Part shown: positions 48,935 to 59,189 of the stretch, in pieces
Layout of the letters: each line of letters begins with the position of its first letter
How positions within the stretch are numbered: the first letter of the stretch is position 1
NCBI GenBank assembly: GCA_024707145.1
Contig: JANQAI010000005.1
Span: forward strand, 1,240,001 to 1,304,000
DNA: 64,000 nt
DNA from: Magnetospirillum sp.
Lineage (GTDB): Bacteria > Pseudomonadota > Alphaproteobacteria > Rhodospirillales > Magnetospirillaceae
Direction: 5' to 3'
Translations under genes and position numbers: made by a program
Notes under the pieces: generated by a model
Databases searched by the model: none
Told to the model about the DNA's origin: nothing
What the model saw: the letters and a program-made list of their open reading frames with translations, nothing else

Positions 48935-49939
48935 ATGAATAGCAAACCCAGTCTCGTTGATGTCGCGAAGCGTGCGAATGTGTCCATTTCCACCGTGTCG
49001 CGCACGATCACCGGGACCGGAAAAATCAGCGAGGAAACGCAGGAACACGTGCGGCAAGTGATGCGCGAACTCGGCTATAAGCCGAACCGCGTGGCGCGTC
49101 GTTTGCGTGCGCGGGAAGGGAAGCGGCATCTCATCGGGCTCATCATTCCGAATATTCAGAATCCGTTTTTTGCGGATCTCGCGCGTGGGGTGGAGGACGT
49201 GGCCTACAAAAATAATTTCGCGGTGATGCTCTGCAATTACGACGAGGATCCGAAGAAGGAATTATTCTACCTCGATGTGATGCAGGCCGAGCAGGTCGAC
49301 GGGATTATCCTGCCGCCGGCGCACGAAGAGGACGCCGATGTGCAGCGTGTGCGGCAGAGTGGAATTCCCGTGGTGTGTGTGGATCGCAGTTTGAGTGATC
49401 CGACGATCGACAAAGTTGAAGTGGATAACGAGCAAGGGTCTTTCGAAGCCGTGGCGCATCTGATTAAGAAAGGGCACAAACGCATCGGTTTGATTTCTGG
49501 CCCCGGCGACACCTCGACCGGTCGCGAACGCCTCGAAGGTTATCGTCGCGCGCATCGCGAAGCGGGCATCGCGGTGGACGAAACGCTCATTCGTTACGGT
49601 GATTACAAGCAACCGAGCGGTCGCGACATCGCGGCGGAGTTGCTCTCGTTGGCGAAGCCGCCGACGGCGTTGTTTGCGTGTAATAACCTCATGTTGATCG
49701 GCGCGATCGAGACGATTTTTGCCCGGAAATTAAAGATCCCGCAGCAGGTCGCGCTCATCGGTTACGACGACCTGCCGCTGGCCGCCGTTTTCGATCCACC
49801 GCTGACCGTGGTGCAACAGCCCGCGTATGAAGTGGGCCAGCGTGCAGCAGAACTGCTCTTTAAGCGACTGGAAGATCCCGGTGCTCCCGCGGGTTCGCTG
49901 CAGCTCGCACCAAAATTAATCGCAAGAGGTTCGTGTTAA
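48935..49939 (+). CDS. LacI-family repressor of the downstream TonB/ABC locus
   Basis: 334 residues from ATG 48935 with GGAAAGA upstream. Canonical HTH (SLVDVAKRANVSISTVSRTI) and hinge (YKPNRVARRLRARE). The effector domain of the ribose/PurR type reads LIGLIIPNIQNPFFADLARGVED, RIGLISGPGDTSTGRERLEG, FACNNLMLIGAIE and IGYDDLPLAAVFDPPLTVVQQP. Its likely operators, three copies of GCAAACGTTTGC, lie just downstream and before the ABC genes. The ligand is likely a sugar or nucleoside taken up by the locus. Confidence 0.92.
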   Translation: MNSKPSLVDVAKRANVSISTVSRTITGTGKISEETQEHVRQVMRELGYKPNRVARRLRAREGKRHLIGLIIPNIQNPFFADLARGVEDVAYKNNFAVMLCNYDEDPKKELFYLDVMQAEQVDGIILPPAHEEDADVQRVRQSGIPVVCVDRSLSDPTIDKVEVDNEQGSFEAVAHLIKKGHKRIGLISGPGDTSTGRERLEGYRRAHREAGIAVDETLIRYGDYKQPSGRDIAAELLSLAKPPTALFACNNLMLIGAIETIFARKLKIPQQVALIGYDDLPLAAVFDPPLTVVQQPAYEVGQRAAELLFKRLEDPGAPAGSLQLAPKLIARGSC

Positions 49940-49941
49940 GT

Positions 49942-49965
49942 AGAATAAGGTTTTTCGCTTATTCT
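49942..49965 (+). terminator. Short hairpin directly after the LacI gene
   Basis: AGAATAAG (49942-49949) pairs with CTTATTCT (49958-49965), with a T-rich loop, two bases after the stop. It lacks a following T run, so it may be a weak terminator or RNA stabiliser. Confidence 0.45.
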
Positions 49966-49967
49966 GT

Positions 49968-50014
49968 GCAAACGTTTGCCTTGACGTAGCTCAACCGATT
50001 AAGCAAACGTTTGC
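49968..50014 (+). promoter_or_regulatory. Promoter of the TonB receptor operon with two LacI-type operators
   Basis: The perfect palindrome GCAAACGTTTGC occurs at 49968-49979 and 50003-50014, 35 bases apart centre to centre. TTGACG at 49981-49986 is a good -35 box immediately after the first site. The expected -10 position falls inside the second site, so a bound repressor would block polymerase. The half-site AAACG.TTT and central CG are typical of LacI/GalR-type operators. Confidence 0.85.
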
Positions 50015-50238
50015 GCAGCCCCGTGGAATGCAGTGGAAAATCTCCCTGCTAAACCGTTTTACCCAGATGACCTCTTCCCCCGTATCACAGGCAAGCATTT
50101 CATTCGTTCGTTTGACGATCCCATGTGGATCGAATCTGACCGCGATTTATGTGACCTGTAGGAAAGGTGCTGTTTTTGAGTCGCTCGCGATCTGGTGAAC
50201 ACCAGGCGATCGAAATCTCCTTAACCCCAGTAAACTGT

Positions 50239-53136
50239 ATGAAAAACACCCCCCGATGGCTGCTTCTTGGCGGCTTCATGAGCGCGCTTGGCGCAGGGCT
50301 TGCGCAAGCGGCCTTTATCAACGGCTCCGTGCGCAATCTCAACACCGGCGCCTACCTCGAAGGTGCGCGAATCACGATCGTGGAAACCGGAACCACGGTG
50401 ACGACCTCGCGCGACGGCACGTTTTCCCTGAAGGATGTTGCGGCAGGCACGCACACGCTGCGGATATCCTACTCCGGTCTCGATACTCGGGAGCTGGAAG
50501 TGCGCACATCGGAAACGGCAACAGACGGCTCGGTGAACGTCGAGCTGACCTCGGACGTGTATCAACTCGATTCGTTCGTCGTGACGACCGAACGCGAAGG
50601 CAACGCGGCCGCCATCACCGCTCAGCGGAATGCGCCGACCATGCAGAATGTCATTTCGACGGATGCGTTTGGTAATCTCGCGGACGGCAACATCGGCAAC
50701 TTGATCCAGCGCCTGCCGGGTGTGGATCAATCCCGCAGCAACGGCGACGTGATCGGCGTCGGTGTGCGTGGTATTCCTCAAAATTTGAGCACGGTTTCCT
50801 TGGATGGCGCCAATCTCTCCGCGGCGAATGGCGGTTCCGGATCGATCGGCGATCGCGCGTATCCGATCGATAATCTCCCTGCGGAGATGATCGCTTCCGT
50901 TGAACTGTCGAAGGCGCTCCGCCCAGACATGCCGGCGGATTCGCTTGGTGGTAACATCAACCTGAAGACCAAGTCTGCTTTGGATATTCGTGGCCGCCGC
51001 ATTAATTACCGCGTCGGTATGAACACGAATCTCAACCGAAGCGGCACAGAGTGGACGCCGACGGCAGCGGTGACTTACATGGACACGATTGGCGAAAAGC
51101 GTCCGACGGGCATCACGGTGACCGGTAGCTACTCGAAAGCGACGAACACGCGGGATCGTTTGCAAAATAGTTTGGGCTACGCGCCCGACACGCAAACGGT
51201 GATCAACACCCGCCTGCGCCTTCTGGATGATATCGTCGAGCGGGTGCGCATTGGTGGCGGTATTAAATTAGAGCGCGATTTCTCCGATCGTCTGCGTGTG
51301 GGCGTCGATTTTCTAGCCACCGATACGAAGTATGAACTGGATCGCAGCGATCACCGGCTTTCGGGCGTGAATCGGATCATCGATTACGCGCGCGTTTCCC
51401 GTGCGAACATTTTTAACGGCACCCAAGGGCGCAACACCGCGAATCAAACCGCTTCGATCGCGCCTGGGTTCACGGACACGTTCCAGGAAGTGCTGCATGC
51501 GACGAATCAATACTACATCGCGGACGAATCCCGTCACAACAAGATGTATAAATTGGGCGCGTATGCGGATTATAAACTCGATGACGGTTGGGTGAAATTG
51601 CGCGCGTCGTTCAATCCCTCGAAATCGAATTATTTTCTGCATCAGATGATGGCTCAGAAAGCCGGCGGGTTTGGTTATTCCCTCGATACTTCCAAGGAAG
51701 CGGAGTTTCCCGTCTACACGCACCTCTATGGTGTGTCGGTCTATTCAGATGCGAATCTCAACGGGTTCGATTTCGGGCGCTACATGTTCAACCCGGTGGT
51801 CGTGCGCGACGAAGTGCTCGAGACCCAAATCGATTGGCGGAAGGAATTCAACCGCGGCGCGGTGCCGATTGCCATCCAAGCGGGCGCGTTTTTCCGCGAC
51901 AAGATTTACGACAAATCCGAATTCACGGTGACCTACAATTATCTGGGCGCCGATGGTGTGCAGGGACGCAATACGGTTACGGGAATCAACGACGATAATC
52001 TCGCGCAGTTCTACCGCGGTCCGACGAATGAGATCTTCGGAATCTATCCGAGCTTCTATTCGCTCGATGTGCAGAAAGCGGCGAAACTTTTCCAGGACAG
52101 CCCGTCACAATTCAGTGTGCTGAATCCTGCCGCGATCGCTCCGCTGGCGACGTTCGAGGAAACCATCACAGGCATCTACGCGATGGGGCAGGTGCAGCTT
52201 AACAAGCTCTCGATTCTCGCGGGCGTTCGCGGCGAGCGCACCGATGTGGATGCGCGCGGCAGCGTGTTGCGCGCGGGCGCGACCGATTATGAAATCGTGC
52301 GACGTGACTCGGTGAGAGACGACGCCTATCCGAGCGTTCACCTGCGTTACGAGATTCTCCCGAACCTGTTTGCCCGCGCGAGCTGGTCCACGGGCATTGG
52401 CCGTGCGCCGATCAACCAGCAGTTGCCGGTCGTGCAGATCAACTCGCTCCAGAATGGTTCGAGCGTGCTGCCGAATCCCGACCTGCGTCCGATGTTTAGC
52501 AACAACTTCGATCTCAGCTTGCAGTATTATTTCAAGGGCGTCGGCGTGGTTTCAGTCGGTGCGTTCGACAAGCAGATCGATGACTTCATTTCCCGCCGTT
52601 TGATTCCTGGCAGCGAGTTGGGCGAAGAATTCGGCGAACTCTCCGGCTACGGTATCTATCGCTACGAAAATCTTTCGGCGGCTCGTATCCGCGGATTCGA
52701 AGCGGATTACACGCAAGTCATTCCGTTTCTTCCGGCGAAGATGCAGGGCAGCACGCTGTTCGCCAACGTCACGTTGATGGACACGTCGGGCGAGTTCAGC
52801 GACGGTGCTTCGAAGCTCAACGGTTTCAGTCCGATTCTGGTGAACACCGGTTTCTCGGTGAAGTATGGCCGCGCGTTGTTCCGCGCTTCCTACAAGTATC
52901 AAGCGGGCGGTATGAGCAGCTACAACGCGGACCCGTTGCAGCGGATTTACAGCACGCAAGACGTCGCGCTCGACCTGAATGCGAGCTATCAAATCAGCCG
53001 TCGTTACACGCTCTATTGCGATGTGATCAACGTGTTCGATGACGCCCCGATGACCTACATCATCAGCAAGCGCCACATCCTCACGAAGGAAAATAACGGC
53101 ACCCGCATCAGCCTCGGCATCAGCGGCCGCTTCTAA
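50239..53136 (+). CDS. TonB-dependent outer-membrane receptor
   Basis: 965 residues. Signal peptide about 1-24 (ending AQA). CarboxypepD_reg-like domain (30-105: GSVRNLNTGAYLEGARITIVETG), plug (130-250: NLIQRLPGVDQSRSNGDVIGVGVRGIPQNLSTVSLDGANL), beta barrel to the C-terminal aromatic (GISGRF). It lacks the SusC-type hallmark partner (no susD here). It imports a substrate across the outer membrane with TonB energy; the operators upstream tie it to the LacI regulator. The next gene starts two bases after its stop. Confidence 0.93.
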   Translation: MKNTPRWLLLGGFMSALGAGLAQAAFINGSVRNLNTGAYLEGARITIVETGTTVTTSRDGTFSLKDVAAGTHTLRISYSGLDTRELEVRTSETATDGSVNVELTSDVYQLDSFVVTTEREGNAAAITAQRNAPTMQNVISTDAFGNLADGNIGNLIQRLPGVDQSRSNGDVIGVGVRGIPQNLSTVSLDGANLSAANGGSGSIGDRAYPIDNLPAEMIASVELSKALRPDMPADSLGGNINLKTKSALDIRGRRINYRVGMNTNLNRSGTEWTPTAAVTYMDTIGEKRPTGITVTGSYSKATNTRDRLQNSLGYAPDTQTVINTRLRLLDDIVERVRIGGGIKLERDFSDRLRVGVDFLATDTKYELDRSDHRLSGVNRIIDYARVSRANIFNGTQGRNTANQTASIAPGFTDTFQEVLHATNQYYIADESRHNKMYKLGAYADYKLDDGWVKLRASFNPSKSNYFLHQMMAQKAGGFGYSLDTSKEAEFPVYTHLYGVSVYSDANLNGFDFGRYMFNPVVVRDEVLETQIDWRKEFNRGAVPIAIQAGAFFRDKIYDKSEFTVTYNYLGADGVQGRNTVTGINDDNLAQFYRGPTNEIFGIYPSFYSLDVQKAAKLFQDSPSQFSVLNPAAIAPLATFEETITGIYAMGQVQLNKLSILAGVRGERTDVDARGSVLRAGATDYEIVRRDSVRDDAYPSVHLRYEILPNLFARASWSTGIGRAPINQQLPVVQINSLQNGSSVLPNPDLRPMFSNNFDLSLQYYFKGVGVVSVGAFDKQIDDFISRRLIPGSELGEEFGELSGYGIYRYENLSAARIRGFEADYTQVIPFLPAKMQGSTLFANVTLMDTSGEFSDGASKLNGFSPILVNTGFSVKYGRALFRASYKYQAGGMSSYNADPLQRIYSTQDVALDLNASYQISRRYTLYCDVINVFDDAPMTYIISKRHILTKENNGTRISLGISGRF

Positions 53137-53138
53137 CC

Positions 53139-55523
53139 ATGATTCGGCGACTCTTGGCTCTGTGGTCAGTCGGCATGGTGCTGGCGTTTGCAGTAAAAAC
53201 GTTAGCCCAGGAGTCGCCTGTTTCTCTGGTTGATTTCAGTATTTCGACACCCGCGACGCCCAGTGTGGCGACGGCGCGGGCGATCGAATTTTTCCAAGCC
53301 GAACTGGTTCATCGCGGACTGCGTGAGCTCGATGCTTCCGGTGCGCGCGCGAATCGGGTTTTGGTCGGAACGGTTAAAGAATTCCGCGATGCGGGGATCG
53401 CCACGGACGACCTTCCGGTGGAAGGCTATCGATTGAAATCGGTGCGCGAAAGCGGCGGTCTGGTTGTGCAGGTCGTCGGCGCAGATGCGCGGGGAGTGCT
53501 TTTCGGCATGGGGCGGCTCGTGCGTGAACTGCGCGTTGCCGATGGCCAGGCGTTACTGCCTGCGACACTGGATGTGCGCAGTGCTCCGCAGTATCCTTTG
53601 CGCGGCGTGCAACTCGGGTTTCGCGCGATGTCCAATTCCTACGGGAGTTGGACGGTCGAGCAGTTCGATCGGCAAATCCGCGACCTGATTTTGTATGGAG
53701 TGAATGCGATCGAATTGGTCGCGGGCTTTAGCAACGAAAGAACCGAACTGCTCTCGCGGCCGGCGCCGGAAATGATGCGCGAAGTTGCGAAGCTGGCCGC
53801 GTATTGGGATCTTGATGTGTGGTTGTGGACGCCAGCGCGCGAACATGATTATTCCGATCCTGCAGCGGTCGCAAAAACGCTCCGCGAGTGGGAAGAGCTG
53901 TTTCGTCTGTTGCCGCGACTCGATGGGATTTTTGTTCCGGGCGGCGATCCGGGCGAGGCGCCGCCGTCGCTTTTGATTCCGTTGGTGGAAAAGCAGGCGC
54001 AACTGGTGAAACAATATCACCCTAACACGAAAGTGTGGATGTCTGCGCAGAGTTTCGGCCGCGATGCGTTGAAGACGTTTTTAGACTACCTCACGAATGA
54101 GCGTCCGAAGTGGCTCACCGGAGTAATTTCCGCGCCATGGACTGAGCTCAGCACGGAAGCGCTGCGCAAAGCTGTGCCGCCGGAATATCCGGTGCGGCTG
54201 TGTGCTGACATTGGTCACGTGATTCACTGCCAGTATCCGGTTCCGAATTTCGATATCGCTTTTGCCATCGCGCAAGGACGCGAACCTATTTGCCCGCGTC
54301 CGGAAGGAATGCAGCAGATATTGGCACACGAACTTCCCGCGACAATCGGTGGCATCGCTTATTCCGACGGAGTCACCGACGACGTGAACAAAATTTTGTG
54401 GCTGGCGTTGGCGTGGGATCCGTCCGCGAAGCCGGCGGAAATTATGGCTGATTACGGTCGCACTTACCTAGGGGCGAAATTAGGCGATCGTTTCGGCGCT
54501 GGCTTGGTGGGGCTGGAGCAAAACTGGCGTGGTCCGGTCGCGACCAATCGCTCCATTGAAAAAGTGTTTGCTGAGTTCGTGGCGATGGAAGCGCAGGCGT
54601 CTCCGGAATTGCGCAACAACTGGCGTTTTCTGTCCGGTTTATATCGAGCCTACTACGACCATTATGTTTACCAGCGCGTTCGTTCGGAAGGCGCGGCTGA
54701 AACGCAGGTCAATGCGTGGCTGCGAACGGTCACGTCCGAAAACATGCAATCGATGGTGAAGCATTCGGATCGATTGCTCGATGAGACGGCGCAAAAATCG
54801 AAGCAGTTGCCGGAACGTGCACGCATTCTTGAAATCGGCGATGCGCTCAATCGTTTGATCGGAATGAAACTGAGCACGGCGCGACACGGCGCGGTTTCGA
54901 CGACGCGCGGCGCGAATCTCGATTCGCTGGATTGGCCGCTCAATAATCGGCGCTGGCTCAAGCAACGATTTGAAGAAATTGCGCAGACTTCGCCGAAGGA
55001 CGAGCAAGTGCGTTTGCTACGCGAGATCGGTTCATGGAATGAAGCGGGCGAGGGCGGTGTGCTGTTGACGTTTGCGGCGGGCGACGAGCGCGGCGCGAAA
55101 ATGATCGGCGATTTCGCGAAAGATCCGTCCGGCCATGGCTCGACGTATGTGCTGACGAATTGGATTCGCGACCGTGAGTTCAACACGCATCGCATCGAGT
55201 GGATGAATCACTTGTCGCGGCTGGGTCCGGCACCCGTGGAGATTCGTTTAACCGGCCTCGATAAATCCGCAGAATACGAACTGCGCGTGGTGTATGGAGA
55301 GCCTCGCTTGCGGACAGAATTTAGTCTGACCGCGAACGGCGCGCACCAAATTCACGGCGCGCTCAAGCCCGATGAGCGTCCGGTCCCGGCGACGTATGTT
55401 CTTCCGCGCGAGCAAACCGCTTCCGGCGAACTACTCTTGCGTTGGGAACGCGATCCCGTTGCCGCGAGCATCAAGGGCGTGCCGCATATCAGCGAATTGC
55501 GTTTGAAGAAACGGGCGCAATGA
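53139..55523 (+). CDS. Secreted protein with GH20/GH67-type N-terminal domain, family unresolved (paralog 1)
   Basis: 794 residues. Signal peptide about 1-23. The region RVLVGTVKEFRDAG...VEGYRLKSVRESGGLVVQVVGADARGVLFGMGRLVREL is the zincin-like beta domain that precedes the catalytic barrel in GH20, GH67 and GH84. Then SAPQYPLRGVQLGFRAMSNSYGSWTVEQFDRQI, YGVNAIELVAGF, DGIFVPGGDPGE and LCADIGHVIHCQYPVPNF form a barrel-like stretch that I cannot place in a known GH family. The C-terminal 350 residues are helical, then beta-sandwich-like. It shares layout and many motifs with the next gene. Confidence 0.72.
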   Translation: MIRRLLALWSVGMVLAFAVKTLAQESPVSLVDFSISTPATPSVATARAIEFFQAELVHRGLRELDASGARANRVLVGTVKEFRDAGIATDDLPVEGYRLKSVRESGGLVVQVVGADARGVLFGMGRLVRELRVADGQALLPATLDVRSAPQYPLRGVQLGFRAMSNSYGSWTVEQFDRQIRDLILYGVNAIELVAGFSNERTELLSRPAPEMMREVAKLAAYWDLDVWLWTPAREHDYSDPAAVAKTLREWEELFRLLPRLDGIFVPGGDPGEAPPSLLIPLVEKQAQLVKQYHPNTKVWMSAQSFGRDALKTFLDYLTNERPKWLTGVISAPWTELSTEALRKAVPPEYPVRLCADIGHVIHCQYPVPNFDIAFAIAQGREPICPRPEGMQQILAHELPATIGGIAYSDGVTDDVNKILWLALAWDPSAKPAEIMADYGRTYLGAKLGDRFGAGLVGLEQNWRGPVATNRSIEKVFAEFVAMEAQASPELRNNWRFLSGLYRAYYDHYVYQRVRSEGAAETQVNAWLRTVTSENMQSMVKHSDRLLDETAQKSKQLPERARILEIGDALNRLIGMKLSTARHGAVSTTRGANLDSLDWPLNNRRWLKQRFEEIAQTSPKDEQVRLLREIGSWNEAGEGGVLLTFAAGDERGAKMIGDFAKDPSGHGSTYVLTNWIRDREFNTHRIEWMNHLSRLGPAPVEIRLTGLDKSAEYELRVVYGEPRLRTEFSLTANGAHQIHGALKPDERPVPATYVLPREQTASGELLLRWERDPVAASIKGVPHISELRLKKRAQ

Positions 55524-58010
55524 GGCGATTGCTCAACACGTTTTTCGTTGGGATTGCGGCGTTGTCTTGCGCCGTGAGCTTGCTCGCAGACACAGGCACG
55601 AGCGCGTTTGCCAAGCAACGCAATCAAGGGCTTGAACCACTGGCGCTGAACTTTGCCGAAGGAGAATTGCTGGTCGTTGGCGAGGTCGGTCCGGTGGCCG
55701 AGCGGGCGGTTTCACTTTTTTATCGAAACCGTGGAGGCGCGTTCGGGCGTGACGCTCGCGCGAAGAAATGTGGCAACGATTCCGGAAATGCGGACACAGG
55801 GAAAAACGCCGTTGATCGTGGGACGCTCAACCACGTTGCGGTCGGTGTTGGACAAATTGCCGCGCGCTCAACAGGCCGGGGATTTTTCTCCGAAGGCGGA
55901 AGGATTTTGGGTTGGTGCTTTTGGGTCCGATAACGCGCGCGCGCTGGTCGTCGCGGGCGATGATGACGCGGGTGTTTTGTATGGGCTCGGATTTTTACTG
56001 AGACAGTTGAGCCTTGGTCCGGAGCGCGTAGGCCTGTTTGCGGAGCGCGCGGAAATTTTTGAGCGCTCCGCTCCGCGTTGGCCCGTGCGCGGAGTGACTT
56101 TTAGTTATGGTGAGTTATCGAACACTTACGGCACGTGGACGCGGGCGCAGTTTAAGCGGCAGTTGGAAGAGCTCGCGTGGTTCGGATTGAATCACGTGCA
56201 AATCGCGGCTTCGTCGAAGCCATCTTCGAGTAATCCGGAGGATTTCGAACGCGTAATCGCGCAACTCGCAGAAGAGGCGCAGCGCCTCGGAATGAAGGTG
56301 ACGATGTTCGCGCCGATGCCCGATGCGGACTACTCGAAGCCGGAGGGAACCGCAGTCATCACGGCGAGATGGGATCGCCTCATGAGCGCCGCATCGCGGG
56401 TGGATGGCATGCTGGTTCCCGGCGGTGATCCAGGACACACGCCCGCGCAATGGATTATTCCCGCGGTCTCGACGCAGGCGCGTCTCCTTGCGAAGCGTCA
56501 TCCCGGAGCGGAAATTTGGATCACGTTTCAAGGTTTCTCCCGTCAGGAATGTGAGCGCGAGCTTGAGCGAATTCGCACCGAACAACCGGCGTGGTTGACC
56601 GGCGTGGCGATGGCGCCGTGGACGGATATGACCGTGCAGGAGTTGCGCGAAAAACTTCCGGCGCGTTACGCGGTGCGTTCGTATATCGATCTCACGCATG
56701 TGCTGCATTCCGAGCATCCGGTGGAAGGATTGGATCAAGCTGCGGCCATTCTTCACGGGCGTGAACCGATTTGTCCGCGTCCGGGTGGCATCGCTGAAAT
56801 CGTGCGGAGAGATGCACCCTCGACGATCGGAGGTGTGCTCTACTCCGAAGGCGTGCACGACGATATCAACAAAGTGCTTTGGACTCAGCTTCTGTGGGAC
56901 CCGGAAAAACAGCCCGAGTAAATCCTGCGCGAATACGGACGCTTTTTTCTGGGTGAACGTTGGGCGGATCGAGCGACGCAGGTTTGGCTGCAACAGGAGA
57001 AAAATTGGCTTACGCCGATTGAGGAGAATCGAAAAATCGAACGCGCTTTCGAGGAAATCACTCGTTTGGAAAAAGAGGTTGAGCTGAGCCTGCTGCAAAA
57101 CTGGCGGTTTCAACTCACGCTCTCTCGGTCCTATTTGGACATGTATATGCTCAAGCGAAAGCAGTTCGATGAGCGAATTCAGCAAGATGCGTTGAAGATT
57201 TTGAAATCGGCTAAGCCTGATTGGGTGATGCGTTCCGTGACGGAGGCGCGTGCTGTGTTCGGACGCTGGCGGGCCTACGCTTACGGTTTACCCGAGCGAG
57301 CGCGGGTGTTGCAACTGGGTGAAGCGCTCTTCCAGTCGATTGGCATGCGGCTGAGCGTAGCGCCTCATCGCGCGATGTCGCAGTCGCGCGGAGCCACGCT
57401 CGATTCGCTGGACTGGGCGCTCAACGATCGCGGTTGGTGGGAGCAACAGTTCGCCTCGATTGAAAAGTTGCGCAGATCGAAAGAGCAGATGAATGCGCTG
57501 CAGGCTGCGTTGCGTTGGGAGGATGTCCAGACAGGGGAGGTTTACATCGATTTCGGAAAAGAGATTTCCCTTACGCGCAAGACTTGGCCCAGTGGAGTGA
57601 GCATGGAGGTTTTGAACGCAGAAGATTCCGTGCGCATGCAGAGTTGGATTCGTGGCCGTGATATCGCGCGCATGCGGCTTTCGTGGCTGGATCATTTGGG
57701 CAGCGCGCACGGTAGCCCGTTAACCATTCGGTTCTCGGGTTTGGCGCCCAAGGTCTCTTATGAGCTGATGATCGTTTATGGAAACTTGCGCTTGAACGGG
57801 GCGTCGCGACTCAGCGTCAACGGCGTGCACGAAATCCATCCACACCAACGCGGACCGGAGCCAGCAGAGCCGCTTTATTTCACGCTGCCTGCGAGAGTAA
57901 ATGATTCAGGCGTGCTCGAATTCAAGTGGGAGCATCTCGTGGAAAAAGGCAGTTTGGATGGCCTCACGCATGTCAGTGAATTACGTCTGCGAAAGAAACT
58001 GAACCGATGA
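55520..58010 (+). CDS. Secreted protein, paralog 2 of the preceding gene; frameshift and one in-frame stop
   Basis: It starts at 55520 overlapping the previous stop. Removing one T at 55716-55721 restores AERAVSLFIETVEARSGVTL. It then follows paralog 1: PRWPVRGVTFSYGELSNTYGTWTRAQFKRQ, DGMLVPGGDPGHTP, YIDLTHVLHSEHPVEG. At 56919-56921 an in-frame TAA interrupts QPE-ILREYGR; paralog 1 has an Ala and Glu there (PAEIMADYGR), so a GAA to TAA change is likely. Downstream the frame continues to 58010 with full similarity. Repaired length 829. Whether the stop is real or an error cannot be told. Confidence 0.7.
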
Positions 58011-58069
58011 CTCAATTAATTGGAATGTCGTGTGTTAGCGTCGTTTAAAATTAAGGAAATGAAATTCAT

Positions 58070-58088
58070 GCAAACGTTTGCCTTGACG
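58070..58088 (+). promoter_or_regulatory. Third LacI-type operator and -35 box, upstream of the ABC importer
   Basis: The same perfect palindrome GCAAACGTTTGC (58070-58081), followed by TTGACG (58083-58088), exactly as at 49968-49986. It lies 150 bases before the binding-protein gene. The shared arrangement of operator and -35 makes coordinated repression very likely. Confidence 0.85.
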
Positions 58089-58231
58089 GTGTTCCGCTCA
58101 TTGCGAGAGCGTTGCGCGAATCCCCTTACTTGGTGCTGCCTCGCACATTTCCATCCTCATCGCGACCCAGTGCGCTTAGTTGTGAGAAGCGATCTTCCCG
58201 CCTCATCAATCCACGTCATTCGTTCCAGATT

Positions 58232-59186
58232 ATGAAAACTACCCTTAAATTTGTATCACTCGCTGTGGCTGCAACGGCCGCTTTGCTCACGACCAGTTGC
58301 TCCAAACAGAACTCGTCCGATTCCGCCTCAGGTGCGGCCGCCAAACCGCGTGTGGCGCTGGTGATGAAATCGCTTGCGAACGAGTTTTTCGGCACGATGG
58401 CCGCGGGCGCGAAAGCGCACCAAGCAGCGAAAGCGTCGACGTATGATCTGATTTCCAACGGCATCAAAAACGAAACCGATCTCGCGGAGCAGGGTCGGGC
58501 TCGTGGAGCAAATGGTCGCGATGCGCGTCGCCGCGATCGTGATCGCGCCGGCTGATTCGAAGGCCCTCGTGCCGGTGCTCAAGCGAGCGCTCGATGCCGG
58601 TGTCGTGGTGATCAACATCGACAATCGTCTCGATGCGGCGGCGATGAAGGATGCGGGCATCTCGATCCCGTTCGTCGGCCCGGATAATCGCGCGGGTGCG
58701 AAAGCGGTCGGCACGGTCGTCGCCGCCAAGCTTTCTCGCGGTGACGAAGTCGCTATTATCGAAGGCATTCCGACAGCGGACAACGGCCGTCAGCGTCGAC
58801 TTGGTTTCGAAGATGCGGTCAACGAAGCGGGCTTGAAGCTTGTGTCCGTGCAAAGCGGTCAATGGGAAATGGAGAAAGCCAACACGATCGCGAATGCGTT
58901 GCTCACCGCTCATCCGAACCTGAAGGCGATTTTCTGCGGCAACGATAACATGGCGCTCGGTGCGGTCGCGGCGATTCGCTCCGCCGGTCGCGAAGGCAAG
59001 GTGCTCGTGGCGGGTTTCGATAATATCAAAGCCGTGCAACCGCTGATCCAATCCGGCGCGATTGTCGCGACGGCCAATCAACATGGCGATCAACTGGCCG
59101 TGTTCGGCATCGAGGCGGCGCTCTCAGCTTTACAGACAAAGCAAGCCGCGGATCGCGCTACGCCGGTGGATGTAGTGACTCGTTAA
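58232..59186 (+). CDS. Ribose-type ABC transporter substrate-binding lipoprotein, one-base insertion
   Basis: Lipobox in ALLTTSCSKQ. Periplasmic binding fold: PRVALVMKSLANEFFGTMAAGAKAH, then GNDNMALGAVAAIRSAGREGKVLVAGFDNI and ANQHGDQLAVFGIEAAL, which match RbsB/sugar-binding 1 proteins. One G too many at 58492-58494 breaks the frame; repaired, LAEQVGLVEQMVAMRVAAIVIAPAD runs through, 317 residues. The FDNI and NIDNRLD loops are ligand contacts in the RbsB family. It delivers substrate to the ATPase and permease that follow. Confidence 0.88.
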
Positions 59187-59189
59187 ATC

